DNA from: Triplophysa rosa
Lineage: Eukaryota; Chordata; Actinopteri; Cypriniformes; Nemacheilidae
Direction of reading: 5' to 3'
Length of the DNA stretch: 64,000 nucleotides
Assembly: GCF_024868665.1 (NCBI RefSeq)
Contig: NC_079898.1
Coordinates: 875,170 to 939,169 of the forward strand
Both the position numbers and the translations under genes were made by a program. A model generated the notes under the pieces. It did not search any database and was not told the DNA's origin. It worked only from the letters and a program-made list of their open reading frames with translations. This document shows positions 55,734 through 64,000 of the stretch, piece by piece. Positions within the stretch are counted from its first letter, which is position 1. Each line of letters starts with the position of its first letter.

Positions 55734-57110
55734 CTATGATAAACGCCCAAAGAGAGAGAAAACTCTTAGAAGTGGGCTGTTGGGACGGGGCAGGGCCCGA
55801 AGGTATTCTTGATCTCCCTGGGGTCTTTCCATGAGGGCCGCTTTGGCTTCCGCCGCGGCTGCTGACAATGTCTCAAAGAGTACCAGGGCTGCTGGGAAGC
55901 AGACGGTGCACGGGATCTCGGCGGCCAAAGGGCGGTCGAGTCGCGGCTGGGGAGGACATACTTGATATCCTCTGTCTGCTCCTTTATCACGAAACAGCCC
56001 TTGCGAGATGGGTGCATCGAGAAAGTGGACTTTCTTGGCATTCATCTGTGCAAGGTTCAGCCAGAGGTGTCTCTCCTGGACCACAAGTGTGGACATCGCC
56101 CGACCCAGGGCCTGCGCGATCACCTTGGTCGCCCGTAGAGCGAGGTCGGTGACGGCGTGGAGTTCCTGCATAAGCGCTGGGTCGGTCTTACCCTCGTGGA
56201 GCTCTCTCTGCGCATTGGCCTGCAGGAAGGCCATAGCATGGAGAGAGGGGACAGCTTGGCCCGCAGCAGAGTAAGCTCTCGACACCTCAGATGCCGAAAA
56301 GCCTACGTGCTTTGGACGGGAGTCTAGGTCGAGCCCCAGGGGGACATCGACGTATCCTCTAGCTGCCCCACCATCGAGGGAAGAAAGGGCGATGGAACTA
56401 GTTGATGTGTACGCGCCGAAGGGGAGCGTTCCAGGTCGTACTAGGTTCCTCATGCACTTCCGGGGGAACACGGCACTGGGGGCGAGTGCGGCTTGGAGCT
56501 GCTGTCAAGCCCGAGGTACTGTGTATCCAGCCGCGAGCGTTGGGAGAGGCAGTGCGGTGCACCGCAACCCAATGCCGGCGGCCCGGGAAAGCATGACTGA
56601 CATTTCGACGTCCGCTTCTTCCTGAGCTCGACCCCCCGAGGGAGGGAGCTTCAAGGAATAGTCAAAGTCAGATGCCAGTAAGACACCCTCCGATGCTGCA
56701 ACAGACATCTCATCATCACGCACCGTGTCCGATACGTGGTTGAGGAACAAGACGGTGGGACCGTCTCCTGGGGAATGGTCAGACGAGTGAGAAGAGGTGC
56801 GAACGGTCCACGAGCCAGTGGCTGACGGATTAGTGCTCACAGTAATCCTCATATCACCCTCGTTGCTCGCCATAGTGGGAGGCAGGGCCGTAGTCCTGCC
56901 GTCACGGAACGGGAAGCAGACGAGGTGGTGGCTGAGTCCCGTGGGAACACAGCCACCCGTGACGCAACGTCTGAATCGTCAATCGCCCGCAGTGCGGGCA
57001 GGACGTATCCACAACATCTGCCCCAGCGTATTGGAAGCAGACCTCGTGTCCGTCCCCCTCCTCGATGAGTGTGTTGCACCCACGAGAACAGCGGGACATG
57101 CCACGCTGGA
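55734..57110 (-). pseudogene. DIRS C gag-like remnant
   Basis: The N-terminus (57099-56902) has MSRCSRGCNTLIEEGDGHEVCF and SCPHCGRLT, a Cys-rich finger as in DIRS gag. An acidic middle (56873-56505) has DDEMSVAASEG. The helical core (56471-55734) has VGFSASEVSRAYSAAGQAV, MQELHAVTDLALRATKV and VQERHLWLNLAQMN. At least two frameshifts are present. Confidence 0.75.
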
Positions 57111-57312
57111 GAAATTTGCTCTTTTAGAGAAAATACTCGAACACTTCTGGAACCGCTGAGACGCCCAGGGGAAGTCGCCGCAGGAAGGGCCCGTCCGCTG
57201 CACCACGTCGTAGAGCCGGCAGTCTTGTAGTTGCTACATGTAGCGAAGTCTGTTGATCATGAGCGAAGGCTCCGAAGAACAAAAGGTGAATGAATGAGGC
57301 ATGCCGTCTCCC

Positions 57313-57319
57313 TTTTATA
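57313..57319 (-). promoter_or_regulatory. TATA box in the DIRS C 5' terminal repeat
   Basis: TATAAAA within CCGGGTATAAAAGGGAG reads toward gag. The inverted copy of the repeat has the same box at 51984-51990 on the plus strand, and DIRS D has TATAAGA at about 58974. It is the likely element promoter. Confidence 0.6.
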
Positions 57320-57465
57320 CCCGGATATCCGGGGCGGAGTCCGGCATGCAAATTTCATTCGGCAATTTTCATTGGCCTTTTCTAAGAAGTCGGAAGCGAT
57401 TGGTTCTCAGGGACGAACCCCATCTGTCGGCTCGACACAACGTCGAGAGACCGACAGAAAGGGAA

Positions 57466-57819
57466 CTGGACATTAGCAGATGTGATGTGTGTTAATCACA
57501 GCTGTTAGGACACTGCAAAAGATAGAAGTAAACACGGAAAACACTTCATCGCTGGACAGGATTGTTTTGTTCGTTTATGTTTATTAGTTGTAAAAGGAAA
57601 CCTGTTTTTATTTGCAGATCATCTGCCGCGATAGTTCTGGTAAAATAGTCACTGAATACTCCACGTGAAACATGGATATGGTAAAAATGGTAAAAATAAA
57701 ACTTTTGATGGACAACTAAATAAAAAGATTGAAATAAGAACCTGATAAGAATTTCATAATTTTCCCTTTAACATTATTACTGCATTACATTGAAGTTATC
57801 GTATTGAAATATGACTCAC
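57466..57819. other. intron sequence next to DIRS C
   Basis: AT-rich unique-looking sequence between the DIRS C end and the splice donor of the AIG1 exon; nothing else was seen. Confidence 0.5.
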
Positions 57820-58500
57820 CATATGAGCTGATCTTCTCCTGTAACTCATTGATTCTGCTCCTCATTTCACTCAGTTCAGCTTCATATTTCTCCTCAGTTT
57901 CTTGTCTTCCTCTCATCTCTTGAGCTCTGACATACATCTGAAGTGAATATGGTTCAGTCTTCATGTTCTCTATATAATCCAGCAGCTCTATTGATATTGC
58001 TTTAAATTTTTCATGTTCTTTTAAGCCCACGACTCTGTATCGTCCTCCACAGAGACGGATCAATCTCTGACATTCATCGTATGATTCTACAAAATCTGTC
58101 ACATTTCTGTCAACAGTGACATCAGTGGTGAAAATCATCATGAAGTGATCGCTGGAGTAAAATATCTTCTGGATCTTCTCTATTTCTTCTTTATCTTCAT
58201 CAGTCAATGGACCAACAGGAATGATAATGAGAAACACATGAGCTCCAGGACCACAGAGAGACACACAGTTGAGAGTCTGACACATCATCTCTTCATGTGA
58301 GAGTCCAGTCAGAGTCGGAAGCTCAACAACACAGATCTGACGTCCATGTATCTTCTCTTCTCTCTTCACACACACCGATGAGCTGAATTCTCTCGGATTT
58401 AAAGTTTTTTTCATTTTTCCTCGCAGAAGTTTGGACATGAAGACCTTCAGTGTTGCATCAGCTCCACACAACACCACATTCAGCTTTGAGCTTACACCCA
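57820..58500 (-). CDS. GIMAP8-like gene, upstream AIG1 exon with degenerate nucleotide-binding site
   Basis: The acceptor TCATCATCAG (ending at 58501) and the donor TATG|GTGAGT bound a 681-nt phase 1-1 exon, symmetrical as expected of a duplicated module. It encodes an AIG1-like fold: LNVVLCGADATLKVFMSKLL in place of the GxxGxGKS P-loop, CVVELPTLTGLS in place of DTPGLFDT, and the GIMAP box SLCGPGAHVFLIIIPVGPLT. IFTTDVTVD stands where functional members have LFTRGDDL, followed by CGGRYRVVGL. Such nucleotide-free domains are known among the tandem AIG1 domains of GIMAP8-type proteins. The last 40 residues start a coiled coil. No start codon exon was found upstream in the window. Confidence 0.85.
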
Positions 58501-58827
58501 CTGATGATGAAAAACAAAAGTGATACATTATAACAATATTAATCATTTTAATTTGTAATGGATAATGTACAGTCCACTAGTCATTATCACAAATCACCAC
58601 TGAATTATAATCACATCTCATTTTTCAAGTTAATTTTGATATATTAATTCATATATGTAATGTGTTAAATCATATTATATTAATGCTTTAGCAAAAAAGT
58701 GCATTATTCATTGTTTTTACACAGCAAATTGTTTTACTTTACTAAGAGGACACAAACCATTCATTTGGAATGAAATGTATTCTTATATATTCTTTAAAAT
58801 CGTTTGTAACTTTGTAGATAATATGAT
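58501..58827. other. AT-rich intron or flank upstream of the AIG1 exon
   Basis: No further AIG1 exon or start codon exon was found before DIRS D. Upstream exons may lie beyond the window. Confidence 0.45.
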
Positions 58828-59199
58828 TTCCCTTTCTGTCGGTCTCTCGACGTTGTGTCGAACCGACAGAATGGGGTTTGTCTTGAGAACCTATCATCTT
58901 CTGAGTATTTAGAAAAGGCCAATGAAAATTGGCGAATGAAATTTGCATGCCGGGCTCCTCCCCGGATGTCCGGGTATAAGAGGGAAGCCGGCGTGCTCAT
59001 TCATTCACCTTTTGTTCTTCAGAGCCTACGCATCTGATGAGCTTCTCTACGATCTTGGTGATCATTCTTTCTGCTGGAATCTACGACGTGGACAGCGGAC
59101 GGTCCCTTCCTGCAGTGACTCTCCCCTGGGCGTCTCGGCAGTTCCGGAGGTGTTCGAGCAAATTTCCTTTTCTAAAAGAGCAAATTTCTCCAGCGTGGC

Positions 59200-59775
59200 T
59201 TGTCCCGCTGTTCTCATGGGTGCAACACACTCATCGAGGAGGGTATGCAGGAACTCCGCGCCGCCACCGACCTCGCTCTACGGGCGACCAAGGTGACCAC
59301 GCGGGCCCTGGGTCGGACGATGTCCACACTTGTGGTCCATGAGAAACTCCTCTGGCCGATCCTTGCGCAGATGAGTAACGCTGAGAAGGTCCGCCGCTTT
59401 CTCGACGCACCCGTCTCGCAACGGGGGGCTGGTTGGTGTTACTGTCGAGCCGCAGCGGCCCCGCTCACCCCCCGCCCGTCGGGGGGGCACGAGACCCGCA
59501 CGCGGCCTCCCCGGAGGGTTCTCGACAGTAAGAAGCAGTCCTCCGTGCCGCAACTCGGCCGCCTCGGCCGTCGAGTCCCGTGCACTGTCTGCTTCCCAGC
59601 AGCCCTGGTCCTCTTCGACGCCCTCCAGCTCTGGGGCGGCCCCCTGGAGGAGCAGCAAAGAGGAGACCATCGCCCCATCAGCAGCCGCGGCGAAGCGGCT
59701 GTCATGGGAAGACCTCAGGGGGATCGAGGCTACCATTGGGCCCGACCCCAGCCACATCGCTGGGAAGTCGGATAG
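59200..59775 (+). pseudogene. DIRS D gag-like remnant with internal deletion
   Basis: The frame joins the N-terminal finger start MSRCSHGCNTLIEEG directly to MQELRAATDLALRATKVTTR. In DIRS C these are about 880 bp apart, so the middle of gag is deleted in frame. It continues VVHEKLLWPILAQMSNAEKV and the proline/arginine-rich tail. Confidence 0.75.
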
Positions 59776-60289
59776 GGACGGATCCTGCCCCGTCTCTCCA
59801 TCTGCTGGCCCCCTCCGGGGGGCTAGCGCCCACTTACTCTCAAAAAAGGAGGAGAGTTTCCTCTCTCTCTGGGTTACCTCAGCCGCTCTCACCCTCTGCA
59901 CGACGGTGAACGGCAAACTCGACGTTGCGTCATGGTGAAGCGCAATGTCGAGTATAAACACCAGCCCTCAGCACTCTCAGTCAGACAGTGCGTTGAGCTG
60001 CGCAGTCGCCAGGCAGGAAAAACAGCAGAGCTGATCTCCTCCCCCGGCAAGGAATCCGTACTGCTAGCCATCGAACCACCCCCCGGGGGGACGATGAAAA
60101 AGATCGTACCTTAGTCCCCGTCTCATTCTGGGAGCCTGTTTGGCTTCCCAGGCTGTCAGACTGGATACGGAAGACGATCCGTCTCGGCTACGCGATCTAG
60201 TCGCCTCACGCCCGCCAAGTTCAGCATCCGTCATACCTCAGTCAGAGGCTAGGATTTTCCTGTACTTCGGGCCGAGGCCGCCACCCTTC

Positions 60290-60402
60290 TGGTGAAGGGA
60301 GTGATCGAGCCCGTCTCACCAGCCGAGATGTTCAACGGGTTTTACAGCCTGTACTTTATTGTCCCCAAAAAAGGCGGGGTTGCGCCCTATCTTGGGTCTG
60401 TG
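60290..60402 (+). pseudogene. DIRS D RT start, cut by the hAT
   Basis: Encodes VEPVSPAEMFNGF and YFIVPKKGG, the RT palm beginning, then the hAT at 60403. The RT resumes at 62311. Confidence 0.75.
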
Positions 60403-62302
60403 CAGAGGTGTAAAGAGTACCTGAAAACCATACTTAAGTAAAAGTACAGATACCTTGCAGTGAAAATTACTCCATTACAAGTTACAAGTCACCAATTCCA
60501 AAACGACTTCAGTAAAAGTCTTCGAGTATCTGATTTGAACAGTACTTGAGTATTTTACTCATACTGAATGTAGGCTCAAAGCAGCACTATAGTCCTCAAC
60601 ACTTAAGAGACATGTCAGTGGAAAAACTAGAAACAGTCGATTTGTGAGGAGAGCAATCGCATTTATTTTCTTAAATCATAATAAGACTGAACACCTCAAA
60701 ATTGCAACAAATCATGGTCGACACCATAACCTACGTCATTACAAACACCCTAAGTCTCATTTAAGCTCAAGTGCTCATAAGTAAACCAAACTCCTTCAAA
60801 AGGGTCTCTTCAATATAACAGATAAATAAAATAATGTTAAGTAGAATTAAAAAGTCAAAGTCTTTTTGCACTGGACATGCTGGTTTGGGCCTCATGGCCA
60901 GCTGCAGTCATGTCCTCATTTCACATACACTGTTAGCCCTTACCTGCCATTTCTACAGTCATATATTGGCAACACTGTTGCCTGCTAGTTACTGTAGGTG
61001 TTGTACAGTAAACTACTGCAATGGCTGTTTGAAGATACATTATTAAAGAATCTATTAACGCACTTAAGTCACACAGTCTTAGATGAACACGTGTAAATAA
61101 CAGATGAACACAATAAATCTGTCAAGATTTCACCAGAAGAGAATTAAACACAAACATCAATAACATCTTCACATATTACAGACACCACTTTCACTTTATT
61201 TCTGTCATCTGTGTAAGATCTTATTGAGATTGAACTCTAGTTCATAGTGGTTCAATTATGTTTTAAGTCACCATTATGGCGATCAGTGTTTGCTTTGGTT
61301 GGACTCTTTGACTTTCTAGTAGCTTTAAAATGTACACTTATACAATAACACTGAAAGGGACTTTACAGGAACCGCAACTTTATGTTTGCTTAGTAACTGA
61401 AGATACATCTGAAAGAATCCAATCATTAAATAATAATAATATAGCATTAAAGATTTATTAAGATATGTTTGGTAAAGTGATAACATGTTATAATGGAAAG
61501 ATCTCTGTCAGAAAATCTTTCTTTGCAATTGAGACACAATTAGACACTTGACATACAAACCTCATAAATGGTGACAAACAATCATGAATGAGTTTTGTAC
61601 TATGTACCCAGCATGCATTGCAGCATGAAGCTGTTCAGTTGATTGTCACCATTGTTGAGATTCATATGTGGATGGTTTATTTCTCTGTGTCCGACTCATT
61701 CTATAGGTTAATATTTTGTCTTTTGAACTTTTGAAAATTGAAATACTATACATTCTTTTTACTGGTTTACATCACTTCATGGCAATAGTCCCACCACATG
61801 GTCAAATTTTGAGAAAACATGTTTAGAGCACATTTAGGAAGAGTTAGTTTTTAAAATAAGAGCTTTTGTAGATGTGTGACCTACAGTAACTAGCTGGCAA
61901 CAGTGTTGCCAATATATTACTGTAGAAATAGCGGGTAAGGGCTAACCGTGTGTAAACCGCCAGCGATTGACATCTACCTGATACTGCACTCATATTCATA
62001 TAAAGAAGCCATGTTGACAAGTTTTTGTAAGTTAGGGCAAAATCCACAAGATTGTAGTACCTTCATTGCCCTGTAAATGGCAATATTAATTATAAGATAG
62101 GTGTCATGCAAAATGTAATGTGTAATTGCATTAGTCATTACAAATGTAGTGGAGTAAAGAGTACATATACTTGTTCAAAAATGTAGTTAAGTAGAGAGTA
62201 AAAGTTGCTAATATCTTTAATACTCAGTACAACTACAAAGTAGCCAAAAAGATACTTAAGTAAAGTAACTAAGTACATTTACTCCAATACTTTACACCAC
62301 TG
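60403..62302 (+). mobile_element. hAT element (1.9 kb) inside DIRS D
   Basis: Ends CAGAGGTGTAAAGAGTAC and TACTTTACACCACTG are flanked by the 8-bp duplication GGTCTGTG (60395-60402 and 62303-62310). It has no transposase. A long imperfect inverted repeat pairs about 60940-61005 with 61877-61955 (GTTAGCCCTTACC..., TATTGGCAACACTGTTGCC). The ends are related to, but distinct from, the hATs at 19022 and 43106. Confidence 0.9.
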
Positions 62303-62310
62303 GGTCTGTG

Positions 62311-63900
62311 TGTTCTGAACAGGCACCTACACTTTAGCTGCCTTTCAGGTTGATCACGCAGAAGCGCATCCTGACGTCCGTCAGGTGTCAGGACCGGTTC
62401 TTGGCAGTCGACCTCAAGGACACGTACTTCATGTCTCGATCCTCCCTCGACATCGGACGTTCCGATGGTTCGCGTTTGAGGGACAGGCATATCGGTACAG
62501 GGTCCTCCCCTTCGGTCTGTCCCTGTCTCCACAAGTCCTTACGAAGGTCGTGGAAGCCGCGCTCTTTCCCCGTAGGGAAGGAGGTATGCGGGTACTAACT
62601 ATTTTGACGACTGGCTCAAGTTTGGCACACTCTCGAGATCTGTTGTGTACACACAGGGACCTGGTGCTCCGGCACCTAGATCGGTGGGGCTACAGGTCAA
62701 CTGAGAAAAGAGCAAGCTCTCCCCGGTGCAGAGCATCCTCTTTCTCGGTATGGAACTCGACTCTGTCCTCACGAGCGGCCCCGCTCACCCCCCGGGGGGG
62801 GCGCGAGACCCGCGACGAGGAAGCCCGCACCCTCGCGGCCTCCCAGAGGCAGCGCGACTGACTAGCGCGCCCGATCAGTGTTGAACTGCCTGAAAATCAG
62901 ACAGTCAGCGGTCCCCCTGTAACAAGAGGCTCCTGGGATACATGGCATCCTCGGCGGGGGTGGTCGCCCTCGGGTCGATGCACATACGACCGCTCCAACA
63001 CTGGTTGCAGAGTCAAGTTCCTTGGAGAGCGTGGCACACCGGCAGCAGGCGTATGGTCACACGCTTTTCTGCCGACACACCCTAACCCCCTGGTCTCCAT
63101 GACCTTCTTGCGGACAGGGGTCCCCTTTGGGATGTCTCCCTGTAGGTTGGGGTGCCGTGTGCAACGGGCAAGCAGTGTCGGGGCGGTGGACGGGCCCCCG
63201 CCTGCGTTGGCATTTCAACTGCCTAGAGTTGTTGGTTGTGCTACTTGCATTGAGGAGGCTACTACCTCTCGTGCAGGGAAGCACGTGCTGGTCCGGTCAG
63301 ACAGCACAGCTGCTGTGGCACTCACAGCAGCTAACATGACTCGCCCGACGCCTCCTCCTCTGGAATCAGCAGGTGATCAGCTCCCTGCGAGCCACACACA
63401 TCCCAGGCGTCCTGAACCAGACAGCCGATGCGCTCTCTCGTCAGTCGACGCCTCGCGGAGAGTGGCGACTCCCTCCCCGCGCAGCCAGCTCATTTGGGGC
63501 AGTTCGGCCAGGCACAGGTGGTCCTGTTGCCTCCCCGGACTCCACCCATTGTCCGCTTCGGTACTCCATATCCGAGGTACCCTCGGCACGGATGCCCTTG
63601 CGCACAGCTGGCTGCGGGACAAGCGGAAGTACGCTTCCCCCCAGTGAGCCTCATTGCACAGGTCCTGTGCAAGGCCAGGGAAGAGGAGCATCAAGTGGTA
63701 CTAGTTACGCCCATTTGGGCTAACCAGGACTTGGTTCTTGGAGCTGAGGCTCTGACAACAACTCCCCCCTGGCCGCTCCCCCTGGCAAACAGCTTCCCCA
63801 GGGGAAGGGGCCCGTTACGGCATTCCAGGCAAAACCTGGCTCCATGTCTGGACGGGACGAGGAGATCCTGAGTGACGCACCCCCGGTCTGGTTGGGACGT
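62311..63900 (+). pseudogene. DIRS D RT, RNase H and linker, frameshifted
   Basis: RT pieces: LITQKRILTSVRCQDRFLAV, then in another frame HVSILPRHRTFRWFAFEGQA and VLPFGLSLSPQVLTKVVEAA. The YxDD site is lost by a 1-nt deletion (VLTILTTGS). RNase H (63127-63430): INCLELL-like and VLVRSDSTAAVAL, with a deletion before 'LTAANMTRP'. Linker (63373-63871): DALSRQSTPRGEWRL and EVRFPPVSLIAQVLCKAREE. The recombinase lies beyond the window. Confidence 0.75.
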
Positions 63901-64000
63901 CACTCAGGCTAGGGCTTCGGCCACTGGGCTCTTCTCGGCCGCAGATACTGCGGTCAGACCAGCCTCCACTTTGAAAATGACGGTCAAGCCAGCCCTCACG

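Larger units (their letters stand above)
51814..57465 (-). mobile_element. DIRS C: near full-length DIRS1-like element (5.65 kb)
   Basis: A near-identical inverted terminal repeat of about 160 bp pairs 51860-52021 with 57280-57443 (CGACACAACGTC... to AGGTGAATGAATGAG). The left end also has a 54-bp hairpin. Between them, on the minus strand, lie gag, RT, RNase H and tyrosine recombinase in DIRS order. No target duplication is expected for recombinase-mediated insertion, and none was seen. All coding parts have frameshifts, so the copy is dead as sequenced. Confidence 0.85.
41616..57819 (-). other. 16.2-kb intron of the GIMAP8-like gene
   Basis: The donor is TATG|GTGAGT at 57820/57819 and the acceptor TTCCAG|GTGGT at 41616/41615. 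Both flanking exons are phase 1, so the two AIG1 modules join in frame. The intron is almost wholly transposons: a MITE-like block, DIRS E with nested hAT and DIRS B, an LTR fragment and DIRS C. Confidence 0.75.
58828..64000 (+). mobile_element. DIRS D: plus-strand DIRS1-like element running off the window
   Basis: It starts TTCCCTTTCTGTCGGTCTCT with the same terminal repeat as DIRS C (including GGGTATAAGAGGGA). Coding remnants on the plus strand follow in the order gag, RT, RNase H, linker. A hAT (60403-62302) sits in the RT. The end lies outside the window. Confidence 0.8.

Overview
The window reads as teleost fish nuclear DNA, probably cyprinid (carp/minnow-like). It has vertebrate GT-AG introns, tRNA-headed SINEs, L2-like LINEs, DIRS elements, a Tc1/mariner element, many hAT elements with 8-bp target-site duplications (TSDs), and two GIMAP-family immune GTPase genes. 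No bacterial or organellar features were seen. There is one assembly gap (12864-13584). The species is inferred, not proven.

Layout. 1-3.3 kb: a coding exon (minus strand) whose protein is mostly 21 nine-residue repeats carrying N-x-T motifs. 3.4-7.6 kb: a large TIR-bounded element with GGGCCC-rich arms and a nested hAT. 8.6-9.3 kb: a solo LTR. 10.2-15.5 kb: two copies of a GGTGGCGCTA-box repeat on either side of the gap. 15.5-17.6 kb: a broken DIRS (A). 18.3-21.5 kb: a TTAA MITE and a 2.5-kb hAT.

21.7-35.0 kb (+): a multi-exon gene joining a stonustoxin-like (SNTX/MACPF-related) module, an FN3-like domain and an AIG1 (GIMAP) GTPase. An ISRE-like site lies next to its leader exon. A 2-kb hAT sits exactly at the splice acceptor next to its start codon. 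Its last intron (7.1 kb) holds an L2 LINE, two SINEs, two copies of a small hAT, an intact Tc1/mariner transposase with DD36E spacing, and an I/Nimb-like LINE remnant. The GTPase tail is broken by a frameshift in a GA-rich stretch. 36.7-39.4 kb: another L2-like LINE on the minus strand.

58.5-40.3 kb (-): a GIMAP8-like gene converging on the first. It has a degenerate AIG1 exon (58.5-57.8 kb) and a complete AIG1 plus coiled-coil exon (41.6-40.3 kb). Their phases match across a 16-kb intron. That intron carries DIRS E (split by a hAT that itself holds DIRS B), an LTR fragment with a 19-bp minisatellite, and a near-complete DIRS C with inverted terminal repeats. Upstream of the AIG1 exons, DIRS D (with its own hAT) runs off the right edge. 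The window is therefore two convergent, probably immune-related genes swollen by nested transposons. The joint role of the genes is inferred from domain content only.
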